From: Burkholderia sp. Leaf177
GTDB taxonomy: Bacteria > Pseudomonadota > Gammaproteobacteria > Burkholderiales > Burkholderiaceae
Assembly (NCBI RefSeq): GCF_001424345.1
Contig: NZ_LMPF01000001.1
Span: 265,751-329,750 of the forward strand
Reading direction: 5' to 3'
Length of the DNA: 64,000 nucleotides
Under the pieces are notes generated by a model, which ran no database searches, was not told the origin of the DNA, and saw nothing but the letters and a program-made list of their open reading frames with translations. Positions 17,334-28,992 of this stretch are shown here, piece after piece (position 1 is the stretch's first letter; each line of letters starts with the position of its first letter). Made by a program: the position numbers and the translations under genes.

Positions 17334-19549
17334 TGGCGAGCACTCACGATTCCACGCAACCACCGGCCGATGCCACCACGCGGCGATCCACCGTTGTCAT
17401 CACGCGTCCTTCGGGCCAGTCGGCGGAACTTGTCTCGCTGCTCGAACGGGCGGGGCTCGCGCCGTTCGAGTTTCCGCTCATCGACATAGGTCCCGTCGCC
17501 GATATTTCCCCGCTGCAAGCCGCGCTCGGCGAACTGTACGCGCCCGCCGAACTCGGCTTTGCGCTCGTTGTGTTTGTATCGCCGAATGCCGTCCAGCATG
17601 CGTTCGCCGCGCTCACCTCGCCCTGGCCGACGCACGTTGCCATTGGCGTGGTCGGTCCCGGCAGCGTGGCGGCGCTGTCGCGCCAGGGTGTCGCCGCGCC
17701 CGCGTACACGGTGATCAGTCCAGGCGCCGACGCCAACATCACCGAAACGCCCACCGATCCCCGTTACGATTCCGAAGCGTTGCACGCGGCGATCACGGCG
17801 CATTTCGGCGCCGATGGCCTCAAGGACAAACGCGTTTTGATCGTGCGTGGCGATGGCGGCCGGGAATGGCTCGCCGACACGCTGGGCGAATCCGGCGCGA
17901 AGGTCGAGAAAGTGGCGGCGTACACGCGCATCGTGCCCGAGCCGTCCATGCGCGACTGGGAGCGGATTCACGCGTTGCTCGCGGGCGAACCGCACGCGTG
18001 GCTGCTCACAAGCTCGGAAGGCGTGCGCAATCTCGAGGATCTGGCACGCGAATATCTCACCGCCGACGAAACCCTGACGCTCAAGCAGGTGCCGCTCGTC
18101 ACGCCGCATCCGCGTATTGCCGAAGCCGCGCGGCAGGCGGGTTTTGATAGGATTACGGTGTCCGGCGCCGGCGACGAACGCATTGTTCAGGCGTTCAGCA
18201 CGCTCTTCGCCACTGCTTCGAAACCGGACCCAAAAGCCGCAGCCCGAGACGAACCGGACGCGCAGGTTGCAGAGGCACAAAAACATGGACACACGGCCCC
18301 GGCGGCAACGCCGTCCAGCCAGTCCAGTCAAAAAACCAACCAGGAGTCCGCGCCGACGGATTCCAGGCCGGCCTTCGCGGCGGCTCACCAACCGGCTCAA
18401 TCACGCATGACTGATTCGATCGATTCCAGCAAGACCGCTTCAAAATCCGATGCCAAGTCCACGGCGTCGGCTCCGCCTTCGAATCCGCCGAACACGCCGT
18501 TCACGCCGTATGAATCGCAGGTGAAAGAGCGGCGCGGCGGCGCGGGCACCGCGCTAGTCTGGCTGGTGCTCGTGATTGCCATCGTGGTGGCGGGCGTGGG
18601 CGGTTTCATGCTCAACCGCAAGTTCGATCAACGCGATGCGCAGCTCGCGCAGCGTTTGCAATCAAGCGACGCACAAACCGCCGCGTTGCGCGCACAAGCC
18701 GATCAGGCCGCGAGTTCGGTCAACGCCATCAACACGCAGATCATCCAGTTCCAGGGCAAGCTCACGGACGCGCAGGCGCAAAGCCAGGCGCTGCAACAGC
18801 AATATCAGGATCTCGCCAGCAACCGCGACGACTGGACGCTGGCTGAAGTCGAGCAGATCCTGTCGAGCGCCAGCCAGCAGCTGCAGCTCACCGGCAACGT
18901 CCAGCTCGCGCTGTTCGCGCTGCAAAGCGCCGATACGCGTCTTGCCGCTACAACCGGTCCGCAGATCGTGACAATCCGCAAGGCCATTGCGCAGGACATG
19001 GACAAGTTGCGCGCAACGCCATCCACTGATTTGACGGGTCTTGCCATCAAGCTCGATACCGCCATCGACCAGATCGATCGTTTGCCGCTCGCCGGCGAAG
19101 CGCCGATCGTGCCGTCCACCGCTCATGCCGATACCCCCGGCGACAGCGCCGCCATCGCCGCCGCGACCAATCAGCCGCGCTGGAAAGTCTGGCTGCAGCA
19201 GATTGCGGGCGGCATCGGACAGCAGTTGTCGAGTCTCGTGTCGGTGCGCCGTATCGATAACGCCGACGCCATGCTCGCCTCGCCGGATCAAGGTTATTTC
19301 GTGCGTGAAAACGTGAAGCTGCGCTTGCTGTCGGCACGTTTGTCGCTGCTTTCGCGCAGTGAACCGGCGCTCAAGTCGGACCTCAATGCCGCGGATACGG
19401 CGCTTGGCCGTTACTTCGATCCGTCGTCGGGTAAGGTCAAGTCGGTGCGCGATCTCATCAAGCAGGTCAACGACGCGTCGACCGCCGTCACCGTCCCCGA
19501 CCTGAACGCGAGTCTCGCGGCGGTCCATCAGTTCAAGCGAGGCGGATGA
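17333..19549 (+). CDS. hemDX: Fused uroporphyrinogen-III synthase / HemX membrane protein
   Basis: Residues 1-300 form uroporphyrinogen-III synthase (HemD), which cyclises hydroxymethylbilane with ring-D inversion; VVITRPSGQ, WLLTSSEGV and VTVSGAGDE-like segments match the family. Residues 300-400 are a low-complexity Ala/Pro/Ser/Lys linker. A membrane helix lies at about 404-426, and the rest (to 738) is a periplasmic HemX domain with a coiled coil and WTLAEVEQILSSASQQLQL. The fusion is known from this bacterial family. An in-frame ATG at codon 359 (18407) has no Shine-Dalgarno. Both ends overlap their neighbours (hemC, hemY). Confidence 0.95.
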   Translation: MASTHDSTQPPADATTRRSTVVITRPSGQSAELVSLLERAGLAPFEFPLIDIGPVADISPLQAALGELYAPAELGFALVVFVSPNAVQHAFAALTSPWPTHVAIGVVGPGSVAALSRQGVAAPAYTVISPGADANITETPTDPRYDSEALHAAITAHFGADGLKDKRVLIVRGDGGREWLADTLGESGAKVEKVAAYTRIVPEPSMRDWERIHALLAGEPHAWLLTSSEGVRNLEDLAREYLTADETLTLKQVPLVTPHPRIAEAARQAGFDRITVSGAGDERIVQAFSTLFATASKPDPKAAARDEPDAQVAEAQKHGHTAPAATPSSQSSQKTNQESAPTDSRPAFAAAHQPAQSRMTDSIDSSKTASKSDAKSTASAPPSNPPNTPFTPYESQVKERRGGAGTALVWLVLVIAIVVAGVGGFMLNRKFDQRDAQLAQRLQSSDAQTAALRAQADQAASSVNAINTQIIQFQGKLTDAQAQSQALQQQYQDLASNRDDWTLAEVEQILSSASQQLQLTGNVQLALFALQSADTRLAATTGPQIVTIRKAIAQDMDKLRATPSTDLTGLAIKLDTAIDQIDRLPLAGEAPIVPSTAHADTPGDSAAIAAATNQPRWKVWLQQIAGGIGQQLSSLVSVRRIDNADAMLASPDQGYFVRENVKLRLLSARLSLLSRSEPALKSDLNAADTALGRYFDPSSGKVKSVRDLIKQVNDASTAVTVPDLNASLAAVHQFKRGG

Positions 19550-20742
19550 TGACGATGCGTGGACTCATCTGGTTTGTGCTCCTGTTCGCGGCGGCCGCCG
19601 CGCTCGCGCTGGTCGGTGTGTTCGACGGCGGCCAGGTGCTGCTCGTGATCCCGCCATATCGCGTGGATGTGTCGCTGAACCTGTTCGTGGTCGCGCTGGT
19701 GGTGACGTTCATCGTGCTGTACGCGGTGCTGCGCGCCATTCGCAGCGTGTGGAAAATGCCGCAGCGCGTGTCGGCGTACCGGACGCGTTCGCGGCTGGCG
19801 AAGGCGAACGCGGCATTGCGCGATGCCATCGGCCACTTGTACGCCGGGCGTTTTTCGAAGGCGGAAAAGTCGGCGCGCGATTCTCTGAACGTCGATGAAA
19901 ACGCCGGTGCGGCCGGGTTGATCGGTGCAAAAGCGGCGCATGAAATGCATGAGTACGCGCGTCGCGACGAATGGCTCGCGAAGGTGACGGACAGCGACTG
20001 GCAGGACGCGCGTTTGATGGCCACCGCCGACATGCGTGCCGATGGTCGCGATGCCGACGGCGCGCTCGTTGCGTTGACCGAAATGCAGGCGCAGGGCGGA
20101 CGTCGATTGCACGCGCAGCAGATCGCGTTGCGCGCGCAGCAGCAGTTGAAGAACTGGGGCGAAGTGCTGAAGCTCGTGAAGACGCTGGAAAAGCGCGAGG
20201 CGCTGCATCCGGCGGTCGCGGTGCGTTTGCGTCAGGTCGCGGCTGAAAATCTGCTGCGCGATCGCCGGCACAATCCGGATGCATTGCTGGAGTTCTGGCA
20301 GACGTTGTCGCCAGTTGAACGGCAATCGCCGCGTCTGGCCGATCTGGCCGCCGAGTTGCTGATCGCGCTGGATCGACGCAACGACGCGCGCAAGATCGTG
20401 GAGGAAGCGCTCAATCACAATTGGGACGCGCGCTTGCTGCGCCGGTATCCCGATTGCGCGTCGCCGGGAGATGCGTTGCCGTTGATTCAGCGTGCCGAAG
20501 CCTGGCAGAAGGAACGCACGGAAGACGCCGACTTGCTGTTCACGCTCGGCCGTCTTTGTCTACATCAGCAGTTATGGGGCAAGGCACAGGCGTTCCTGGA
20601 ATCGGCCTTGAAACTCGCCGATAACGAACCGCTCAAGATTCGCACGCATCGCGCGCTGGCGCGTTTGCACGAACAACTCGGCGATAGCGACAAGGCGAGC
20701 CAGCATTATCGTGAAAGCGCGCTGGCAATGAACGTGGTCTGA
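19546..20742 (+). CDS. hemY: HemY, TPR-containing inner-membrane protein
   Basis: This 398-residue protein has two N-terminal membrane helices (about 5-25 and 42-62), followed by a HemY_N domain and tetratricopeptide-like helices to the C-terminus (LFTLGRLCLHQQLWGKAQAFLESALKL). In proteobacteria it belongs to the haem operon; it is not the protoporphyrinogen oxidase of the same name in Gram-positives, and its exact biochemical role is unsettled. The ATG overlaps the hemDX stop (ATGA), so it is coupled. A bidirectional terminator follows. Confidence 0.94.
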   Translation: MMTMRGLIWFVLLFAAAAALALVGVFDGGQVLLVIPPYRVDVSLNLFVVALVVTFIVLYAVLRAIRSVWKMPQRVSAYRTRSRLAKANAALRDAIGHLYAGRFSKAEKSARDSLNVDENAGAAGLIGAKAAHEMHEYARRDEWLAKVTDSDWQDARLMATADMRADGRDADGALVALTEMQAQGGRRLHAQQIALRAQQQLKNWGEVLKLVKTLEKREALHPAVAVRLRQVAAENLLRDRRHNPDALLEFWQTLSPVERQSPRLADLAAELLIALDRRNDARKIVEEALNHNWDARLLRRYPDCASPGDALPLIQRAEAWQKERTEDADLLFTLGRLCLHQQLWGKAQAFLESALKLADNEPLKIRTHRALARLHEQLGDSDKASQHYRESALAMNVV

Positions 20743-20756
20743 GTTCTGGTTGCTTC

Positions 20757-20800
20757 AGAAAAACCGCGAGCTTCTTCTTACGAAGGCTCGCGGTTTTTTA
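20757..20800. terminator. Bidirectional terminator between hemY and tolC
   Basis: An 11-bp stem AAACCGCGAGC (20761-20771) with GCTCGCGGTTT (20786-20796), extended inward by TTC/GAA, is followed by T-run 20794-20799. An A-run precedes it, so it can work for both convergent genes. It lies only five bases from the tolC stop. Confidence 0.9.
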
Positions 20801-20804
20801 TTGC

Positions 20805-22307
20805 TTATTGAGGCAGGGAACGTCGGCCGGATGCCGGATTCCCCGTGCGCGGATGCGGCACGGTCGGGACGACGGGAAGGGCGGTCAGCGCGGTTTCGTC
20901 GGTGGGAGAAAGGAGAGAGTTCAGCGAGAGCACGTCGCTGTCGGTGAGACTTGCCGTAGACGCTTTCAATTTCAGCGAGTTGATCAGTGTGTCGTAACGC
21001 GCTTTCGCGAGATCGCGCCGCGCGGAAAAAAGCTGATCTTGTGCATTGAGTACATCGATATTGATCCGCACGCCGACCTGATAACCCAGCAAGTTCGATT
21101 CAAGCGATGTCCGCGCCGACCGCTCGGCGGTTTCGAGCGCGCGAACCTGCGCAAGTCCGCTCGATACTCCCAGAAACGCCTGTCGCGCCGATAACGCCGC
21201 CGAACGCCGCGCGCTATCGAGGTCCGATGCCGCCTTGTCCTCAAGCGCGAGCGTTTGCCGCACGCGGCTTTGCGTCGCGCCGCCTTCATAGAGCGGAATG
21301 GTGAGCTGAACGCCGACCGTTGCGTTGGTGTAATACGCGCCGAAATTGCCAAGTTCGGCCGCCGCAGCCGGAATGCCCGGGCCGATAGACCCCGCGCCGC
21401 TGCCAAAACCGCCGCCGAAATTCCCGCCGAAGTTGCCCGCGCCCGCCGCACCCAAGCTGCTTTTTGAATAACTTGCGACCAGATCGAGCGACGGATAGTG
21501 GCCCGCCTTCGCCTTCAATGTCTCGCGCTGCGAGTTCGCCGTCGCCAGTTGCTTGAGCACTACGTCGTAATTGGTGTCGCGCGCCATGTCCACCCATTGC
21601 TGCATATCCGCGGGAACCGGCTGCGGGAGTGTCACGCCTCGAGCAAGTCCATCCACCCGTGTCACCGGATGCCCGACGATCTGCTCGAGCGACGCCAGTT
21701 TCACCTCGAGATCGTTCTGCGCCGCGATTTCCTGCGATACCGCCTGGTCGTATTTGGCCTGGGCTTCGTTGGTATCGGTGATGGTGGCGCTGCCGGCAGT
21801 GAAGGAATGTTTCGCCGATTCGAGCTGCTCGGCAATGGAAGCCTTCTGCGATCGGACGATCGCGAGACTATCCTGGGCCGAAAGCGCGTCGAAGTAAGCC
21901 TGGCCGAGCCTCACGATCAAATCCTGGCGAGCGGCGGCGAATTGAGCTTGAGCCGTTGTCAGCGCAATCTGGCCTTGCTGATAGCCTTGCCAGTTCGCAA
22001 CGTTGATAAGCGGTTGAGTCAGCGAAACAACAAAACCATTGCTGTTCCCATTCGATGCCGGGAAGCCGCCGCCAAACTCCGTGCGTTGCTCGTTGGCAGA
22101 CACCGATGCCGACAATTGCGGCAGCAACTTTGCGCGCGCTTGCGGCAATTGTTCGCTGTCGGCAGTCAGGCTGGCGCGAGCGCTTTGAAGCTGCGCGTCG
22201 GTGTTGAGCGCTTCGTCGTAGAGTTGATCGAGGCCCACGGCCATGGCCGGTGAGCACGCTAACCCGGCGCTGATGCTGGACAGCGCCAACGCAAACATCG
22301 GGCGCAT
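20805..22307 (-). CDS. tolC: TolC-family outer-membrane efflux channel
   Basis: TolC forms the trimeric outer-membrane tunnel for drug efflux and type I secretion. The signal peptide ends SPAMA at about residue 23, followed by VGLDQLYDEALNTDAQL, the usual TolC start. Two OEP repeats follow, with IPLYEGG in the second half and the RVNIDVLNAQ-type motif near residue 400 (VRINIDVLNAQDQLF). A Gly-rich insertion (about 285-325) extends one loop. The 500-residue length and the pcm-rhodanese-tolC order are usual. The ATG at 22307 is preferred because the signal peptide starts there; GGA lies a few bases upstream. Confidence 0.95.
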   Translation of the reverse strand: MRPMFALALSSISAGLACSPAMAVGLDQLYDEALNTDAQLQSARASLTADSEQLPQARAKLLPQLSASVSANEQRTEFGGGFPASNGNSNGFVVSLTQPLINVANWQGYQQGQIALTTAQAQFAAARQDLIVRLGQAYFDALSAQDSLAIVRSQKASIAEQLESAKHSFTAGSATITDTNEAQAKYDQAVSQEIAAQNDLEVKLASLEQIVGHPVTRVDGLARGVTLPQPVPADMQQWVDMARDTNYDVVLKQLATANSQRETLKAKAGHYPSLDLVASYSKSSLGAAGAGNFGGNFGGGFGSGAGSIGPGIPAAAAELGNFGAYYTNATVGVQLTIPLYEGGATQSRVRQTLALEDKAASDLDSARRSAALSARQAFLGVSSGLAQVRALETAERSARTSLESNLLGYQVGVRINIDVLNAQDQLFSARRDLAKARYDTLINSLKLKASTASLTDSDVLSLNSLLSPTDETALTALPVVPTVPHPRTGNPASGRRSLPQ

Positions 22308-22339
22308 GGAAATTCCGTGATAACTAAAAGGCCTGCAAA

Positions 22340-22663
22340 TCAATACGTGGGGATGGCCGGATCGACTTGTTTCGACCAGGCGTCAATGCCACCAAACAGA
22401 TTAAAAACTTGCGTGAAGCCACGCGACTCCAGAAACATGCCGACTTGCGCGCTGCGTGCGCCGTGATGGCAGATGCAGACGATCTGCGCGTCGTCGTCCA
22501 GTTCTTCGCTGCGTGCAGGAATATCGCGCATGGGAATGGCGACAATGTTGGCCATCCTGGCCGTTTCAAGTTCCCAAGGTTCGCGGACGTCGAGCAGGAC
22601 AGGGGCGGGACGCGACGAGTCGGCGAGCCATTCGGCCAGTTCGGTTGCGGACAGATTTTGCAT
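22340..22663 (-). CDS. Single-domain rhodanese (GlpE-like sulfurtransferase)
   Basis: The 107-residue product is one rhodanese domain. The active-site loop is CHHGARS with catalytic Cys65, and LLDVREPWE marks the conserved Asp/Arg/Glu. It should move sulfane sulfur to thiols or cyanide; the partner is unknown. The ATG at 22663 (MQNLSATELAEWL) gives a normal domain start; an in-frame extension to 22756 has no family match. It lies 32 bases upstream of tolC on the same strand and after pcm, so all three may be cotranscribed. Confidence 0.9.
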   Translation of the reverse strand: MQNLSATELAEWLADSSRPAPVLLDVREPWELETARMANIVAIPMRDIPARSEELDDDAQIVCICHHGARSAQVGMFLESRGFTQVFNLFGGIDAWSKQVDPAIPTY

Positions 22664-22792
22664 GGGATTCCGGTGAAAGCGGCAAGCATCGGCCAAGCGG
22701 ATTTGCTCGAACGATGTGCTGACTGAGTTTGCCAGTTGGAAGGATCGGACACGCACGGTTCAACCCGTACGCGTCCGGATTCCCGGGAAAAC

Positions 22793-23446
22793 TTAAAACT
22801 TGAAGCGTGAAGGCTGTACGGCGTTTTTGAGCGGTCCGATCAGCGTTTCGAAGATATCTGCAACGCGGAATTGCTTTTCGTCCACGCGCGTGATGATCTG
22901 CGCCTTCATGACCGGCGCGCCGCCAACGAACGCCGCGAGCCTACCGCCGATCTTCAACTGGTCGAGGAATTCCTGCGGCATGACCGGCAAGCCACCTGAC
23001 ACACAAATGATGTCGAAGGTTTCGCCCTGGTTCCAGCCGCGCGCGCCGTCGCCGAGTGCGACTTGTGCGTTCGACACACCATTGGCGGCAAGATTTTCCT
23101 CGGCCAGCTTGGCGAGTTCCGGCTCGATCTCAACGGTCGTCACGGAGCGGCCGCGTGCGCCGAGCAGCGCTGCCATGTAGCCTGTGCCCGCGCCGATTTC
23201 CAGCACGATTTCGTGCTTTTTCACAGCCAGTTCCTGCAACACACGCGCTTCGACGCGTGGAAACAGCATGTGCTGGCCAGCCGGCAGCGGAATTTCGAGA
23301 TCCGCGAACGCGATGTTCCGGTACGCGGCTGGGACGAAATTCTCACGCTTGACGATCGACAGCAGGTTCAGGACGTCCTGGTCCAGCACATCCCAGGGAC
23401 GGATCTGCTGTTCGATCATGTTGAAACGCGCTTGCTCGATGTTCAT
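22793..23446 (-). CDS. pcm: Protein-L-isoaspartate O-methyltransferase
   Basis: Pcm methylates isoaspartyl residues to start repair of aged proteins. The SAM motif VLEIGAGTGYMAALL is at about residue 80, with TVEIEPELA as motif II. PLPAGQHMLFPRVEARVLQEL matches the region that usually reads as the substrate-binding part. The 217-residue length is normal. It starts a minus-strand set with the rhodanese and tolC genes. The variant LPAGQ instead of the common ISQP makes this a beta-proteobacterial subtype. Confidence 0.9.
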   Translation of the reverse strand: MNIEQARFNMIEQQIRPWDVLDQDVLNLLSIVKRENFVPAAYRNIAFADLEIPLPAGQHMLFPRVEARVLQELAVKKHEIVLEIGAGTGYMAALLGARGRSVTTVEIEPELAKLAEENLAANGVSNAQVALGDGARGWNQGETFDIICVSGGLPVMPQEFLDQLKIGGRLAAFVGGAPVMKAQIITRVDEKQFRVADIFETLIGPLKNAVQPSRFKF

Positions 23447-23631
23447 TTTCAGTCTGCGGGTCGATCGACCGTTGAGGGTGGAGTTGACTTATTGAGCAGC
23501 GCCGCGACACAACGCGATGCCGTAAATAAGCCGAAAATCGAAGTCGGATTGTAGCAAATCAACAAGCGCCGGAAAGTCGTGGCGACACGCGTTAGCCATT
23601 CGGCCGAGGAAAAGCGCCTGGGTCGAAGCCA

Positions 23632-24252
23632 TCAATGGGGCAAGCGCACGTCGAGTTTCAGCGTCAGCAGCCTCGCGACGAGGATGAACGCCGTGGAAAG
23701 CAGCACGTTGTAGACGCCCAGAACGCCGATTGCGTCGAGTCCTAGATATAGCCAGCATCCGGCAAACGCACACACCGCGTAGGGCCGCGAGTCGCGCAGG
23801 ATCAGCGGAACTTCGTTGCACAGCACGTCCCGAATGATGCCGCCAAAAACGCCCGTCACCACGCCCATCAAGGCCGCGGTGAACGCGGGCATTTGCGCAT
23901 CGAGTGCGATCGACGTGCCCGAAATGCTGAACAAGCCGAGACCGATGGCATCGGCGACGAGCAACGCGCGCTGGTCGAACAGGCGCGTCGTCAGGCGCAG
24001 GAAAATCGGCGCCGTGAGCGCCAACGCGAAAATCACGATCACGTAATCCTGATGCTCGACCCAGTAAAACGGCCGGCGCGACAGCAGCACGTCGCGCACG
24101 GTGCCGCCGCCGAACGCCGTTGCAAGCGCGACCAGAAAAGCGCCGACGGCATCCAGCCGGCGCTTCCTTGCTTCGATCAAACCTGAGATTGCGTATGCGA
24201 AGATTGCGAGCCCCTCCATGATGGAGATGGCCAAAGTGAGCCTGGGATGCAC
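23632..24252 (-). CDS. TRIC-type (UPF0126) inner-membrane channel protein
   Basis: The 206-residue product has about seven membrane helices and the internal duplication of the UPF0126/TRIC family. GLAIFAYAISGLIEA with AFGGGTVRDVLL in the first half is repeated as IGLGLFSISGTSIAL with VFGGIIRDVLC in the second. Members form cation channels, and E. coli YicG/YadS are homologues. The GTG at 24252 has GAGG eight bases upstream and follows the smr stop by two bases, so it is coupled; a TTG two codons upstream is less well spaced. A longer reading frame upstream is the shadow of the smr gene. Confidence 0.88.
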   Translation of the reverse strand: MHPRLTLAISIMEGLAIFAYAISGLIEARKRRLDAVGAFLVALATAFGGGTVRDVLLSRRPFYWVEHQDYVIVIFALALTAPIFLRLTTRLFDQRALLVADAIGLGLFSISGTSIALDAQMPAFTAALMGVVTGVFGGIIRDVLCNEVPLILRDSRPYAVCAFAGCWLYLGLDAIGVLGVYNVLLSTAFILVARLLTLKLDVRLPH

Positions 24253-24254
24253 CG

Positions 24255-25082
24255 TCAAGGCCTCTTTCGCTGTTCGCAATGGCTGCGGATATCGCGATCT
24301 TGCGGATGTCCGTAATTGTGCGACGTGCCTCCCGGCTGCAGCAGCACGAGCACGGCGCCGGCGCCGCCGTCGTGCGGACGCGCCTGACAGAACGCGATCA
24401 CTTCCTCTTTCTGCACGAGCCACGCGCGGACCTTGCCCTTCAGCACGGGCTCGCGGCCAATCGACCCGAGGCCTTTGCCGTGAATCACGCGCAGGCATCG
24501 CAGGCCGCGTTTTACGGCTTCCCTGATGAATTCCGATAACGCCTCGCGTGCTTCCTCGCGCCGCATTCCGTGCAGATCGAGCTGCGCCTGCACGATCCAC
24601 GCGCCGCGCCGGAGTTTTCTCACCACTTCTTCACGCACGCCGTGGCGGCAGTAGGAAAGGCTGTCGTCGGAATCGAGCAGGCTTTCGGGGTCGTAATCAT
24701 CGGAAAGCGCCTCGTGCAGCACGGCTTCTTCGTCGAGGCGCGTCTGGAGCGGCAAAGGCGGGGGCGGCACGCGCGGCAACGGCACGCGCTCCGCAACGTT
24801 CAACGGTTCCACTTCGCCGATGGCGTGCCGGAACACGTCGGCATCGGCCAATGCCTCGCGTTCGGCCACGATAGCCGCGGCGCGCTGGGCACGGTGCCGG
24901 ACGGCTTGCGCCTGAAGCGATTCACGCAGCGTGGCGAGTCCGGCGAGACCTTCGCGTTTGAGCGCCGCCGCGAGTTCTGCCTGCGTCGGCGGTGCTTTCG
25001 CCGATGCCGCGGCTACGCCCGGCGCCTTGTCGCGCGGTCGTCTGGGCCGGGGTTCGTTCGGATGTGGCAGGTTTTTGGGCAT
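24255..25082 (-). CDS. Smr-domain protein
   Basis: The C-terminal 90 residues are an Smr domain with the signature LDLHGMRREEAREAL and HGKGLGS, as in MutS2 C-termini; stand-alone Smr proteins can nick DNA or RNA. The N-terminal 150 residues are charged, with a Pro-rich stretch at about residues 99-111 and an acidic patch. The ATG at 25082 begins MPKNLPHPNEPRPRRP, the usual start of the YdaL/SmrA group, although no clear Shine-Dalgarno is seen. It lies between trxB and the TRIC gene on the same strand. Confidence 0.9.
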   Translation of the reverse strand: MPKNLPHPNEPRPRRPRDKAPGVAAASAKAPPTQAELAAALKREGLAGLATLRESLQAQAVRHRAQRAAAIVAEREALADADVFRHAIGEVEPLNVAERVPLPRVPPPPLPLQTRLDEEAVLHEALSDDYDPESLLDSDDSLSYCRHGVREEVVRKLRRGAWIVQAQLDLHGMRREEAREALSEFIREAVKRGLRCLRVIHGKGLGSIGREPVLKGKVRAWLVQKEEVIAFCQARPHDGGAGAVLVLLQPGGTSHNYGHPQDRDIRSHCEQRKRP

Positions 25083-25295
25083 TGCTGGGCAGAGGAAAAC
25101 GCACGGCGGCGCAACGCGGATCGGCCGCTTCCGGAGCCTCTTTTTAACATGGACGCCGGCGAAATGGACGCGCCCGAAGCGCGCCTGGCCGATTTTTGCC
25201 GCGCCCGAAACGAAAACGCCGGCTGATCCTGGGAATCGCACCGGCGTCTGATTGTTTGCGCGGCTTGCTATACATCAGCGCAATGGTTCAGCGGA

Positions 25296-26655
<1,360 letters not shown>

Positions 26656-28962
26656 ATGGCAAAAGCTACCTATTCTGCAAGTGCGCAGGCATTGCCTCAC
26701 CGCATGTCGCGACTTTTCACCGAGATTCGATGGATTCTGCAGGTCGCGCTCGGCGTGTTCCTGCTCATGGCGCTCGTAAGCTACAGCCGCCACGATCCAA
26801 GCTGGACCCACGCCGCGCAGGTCGACCAGATCGCCAATTGGGCCGGGCGCGTAGGCGCCTGGACCTCGGACATCCTGTTGCTGCTGTTCGGCCTTTCGGC
26901 CTATTGGTGGGTGGTGTTGCTCGCGCGTCGGATCATCGCGAATTATCGAAGGATCACGAATCAGGAGTCTTCCGCCGAACAACCGGCGAAAGATCGCACG
27001 TGGCTCGCGGAAGCTTTCGCGTTCGTGCTCGTGCTGCTGGCGAGCGACGGTATTGAAGCGCTGCGCATGTGGTCGCTCAAGGTTCAGGTGCCGCGCGCGC
27101 CGGGCGGCGTGGTCGGCGAGGCCGTGGCGCACGCGGTTTCCCATGCATTCGGCTTTACCGGCGCCACGCTGATTTTGCTGATTGCGCTTGCGATCGGCTT
27201 GTCGCTCTATTTTAACTTTTCCTGGCTTTCCGTCTGCGAAAAAACCGGCGACGGCATCATGGCCACCATCACCGGCGCACGTCTGCGGCGCGAAGCGGGG
27301 CGGGACCGGAAGCTCGGCGAAGTGGCGGCGGAGAAGCGCGAAGGCAAAGTGGTGCGCGGCCGCGTCAAGATCGAGGAGCAGGAACCGGTGATGATCGTGC
27401 CGCCAGTTGCCACGGCCAAGTCGGCGCGCGTGGAAAAAGAAAAGCAGGTGCCGCTTTTCACCGATCTCCCCGGCGATTCCACGTTGCCGCCGCTCGCCTT
27501 GCTCGACGCCGCGCCGGAAGTGAAGGAAACCATTTCCGCCGATACGCTCGAATACACGTCCCGTTTGATCGAGAAAAAGCTGAAGGATTTCGGCGTGGAA
27601 GTGGCGGTGGTCGCGGCTTATCCGGGGCCGGTAGTGACGCGTTACGAAATCGAGCCGGCCACGGGCGTCAAAGGGTCGCAGATCGTCGGCTTGGCGAAGG
27701 ATCTGGCGCGCTCGCTTTCGCTGGTTTCCATCCGCGTGGTCGAGACCATTCCGGGCAAGAATTTCATGGCGCTGGAGTTGCCGAATCAGCGCCGCCAGAC
27801 CGTGCGTTTGTCGGAGATTCTCGGTTCGCAAGTTTATGCCGATGCCGCTTCGCCTTTGACCATGGGCCTCGGCAAGGATATTGGCGGGAAGCCGGTGTGC
27901 GCGGATCTCGCGAAGATGCCGCACTTGCTGGTGGCCGGTACGACGGGTTCGGGCAAATCGGTGGGTATCAACGCGATGATTCTTTCGCTGTTGTACAAGG
28001 CCACCGCCGACGAAGTGCGCATGATTCTCATCGATCCGAAGATGCTCGAAATGAGCGTCTACGAAGGCATCCCGCATCTGCTCTGTCCGGTCGTGACCGA
28101 CATGCGGCAAGCCGGGCACGCGCTCAACTGGGCCGTTGCCGAAATGGAACGCCGCTACAAGTTGATGAGCAAGATGGGCGTGCGAAATCTCGCGGGTTTC
28201 AACAACAAGATCGACGAAGCCACGAAGCGCGAAGAGAAGATTCCTAACCCGTTCAGCCTGACGCCGGACGAGCCGGAACCGCTGAACCGGCTGCCGACCA
28301 TCGTGGTCGTGATCGACGAACTGGCCGACCTGATGATGGTCGTCGGCAAGAAGGTCGAGGAACTGATTGCGCGGATCGCACAGAAAGCGCGCGCGGCCGG
28401 CATTCACCTGATTCTCGCGACGCAGCGGCCGTCGGTGGACGTGATCACCGGCTTGATCAAGGCGAACGTGCCGACGCGCATGGCGTTCCAGGTTTCATCG
28501 AAGATCGATTCGCGGACCATTCTCGATCAGCAAGGCGCCGAGTCGCTGCTCGGCATGGGCGACATGCTTTATCTGCCGCCGGGTTCCGGCTTGCCGGTGC
28601 GCGTGCATGGCGCGTTTGTATCGGATGAAGAAGTGCATCGCGTGGTGAACAAGCTGAAGGAGCAGGGCGAGCCGAATTACATAGAAGGGATTCTTGAAGG
28701 CGGCGTGGTCGGCGACGGCGAAGAAGGCGCGCCGGGAGCGGCCGGCGGCGGTGATGGCGAAGCCGATCCGCTCTACGATCAGGCTGTCGAGATCGTGATC
28801 AAGAACAAGCGTGCGTCCATCTCGCTTGTGCAGCGGCACTTGCGGATCGGTTATAACCGTGCAGCGCGGTTGCTCGAGCAAATGGAAAATTCGGGACTGG
28901 TGTCGAGCATGTCTTCGAACGGCAATCGCGAAATCCTCTCGCCGGCGCGCGAAGCGGAATAG
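26656..28962 (+). CDS. ftsK: DNA translocase FtsK
   Basis: FtsK pumps chromosome termini through the closing septum and activates XerCD at dif. Four N-terminal membrane helices (about 23-41, 72-90, 117-135, 167-185) anchor it. A linker much shorter than in E. coli leads to the motor, with Walker [11 protein letters not shown] (Lys434) and [13 protein letters not shown] as Walker B. The winged-helix gamma domain for KOPS recognition closes the protein ([12 protein letters not shown]-like segment [18 protein letters not shown]). The 768-residue length is typical for this group. I use the ATG at 26656; an upstream in-frame GTG at 26620 cannot be excluded. lolA follows by 30 bases. Confidence 0.96.
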   Translation: MAKATYSASAQALPHRMSRLFTEIRWILQVALGVFLLMALVSYSRHDPSWTHAAQVDQIANWAGRVGAWTSDILLLLFGLSAYWWVVLLARRIIANYRRITNQESSAEQPAKDRTWLAEAFAFVLVLLASDGIEALRMWSLKVQVPRAPGGVVGEAVAHAVSHAFGFTGATLILLIALAIGLSLYFNFSWLSVCEKTGDGIMATITGARLRREAGRDRKLGEVAAEKREGKVVRGRVKIEEQEPVMIVPPVATAKSARVEKEKQVPLFTDLPGDSTLPPLALLDAAPEVKETISADTLEYTSRLIEKKLKDFGVEVAVVAAYPGPVVTRYEIEPATGVKGSQIVGLAKDLARSLSLVSIRVVETIPGKNFMALELPNQRRQTVRLSEILGSQVYADAASPLTMGLGKDIGGKPVCADLAKMPHLLVAGTTGSGKSVGINAMILSLLYKATADEVRMILIDPKMLEMSVYEGIPHLLCPVVTDMRQAGHALNWAVAEMERRYKLMSKMGVRNLAGFNNKIDEATKREEKIPNPFSLTPDEPEPLNRLPTIVVVIDELADLMMVVGKKVEELIARIAQKARAAGIHLILATQRPSVDVITGLIKANVPTRMAFQVSSKIDSRTILDQQGAESLLGMGDMLYLPPGSGLPVRVHGAFVSDEEVHRVVNKLKEQGEPNYIEGILEGGVVGDGEEGAPGAAGGGDGEADPLYDQAVEIVIKNKRASISLVQRHLRIGYNRAARLLEQMENSGLVSSMSSNGNREILSPAREAE

Positions 28963-28992
28963 GCGGAACAGGTTTCTGGAGGTTTTATTGTT

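Noticed and set aside
24253-24600. An N-terminal extension of the TRIC-type protein by 116 residues
   Set aside because: The added Arg-rich sequence lies antisense-free but within the smr gene in another frame and has no similarity; the GTG at 24252 has a proper ribosome-binding site.
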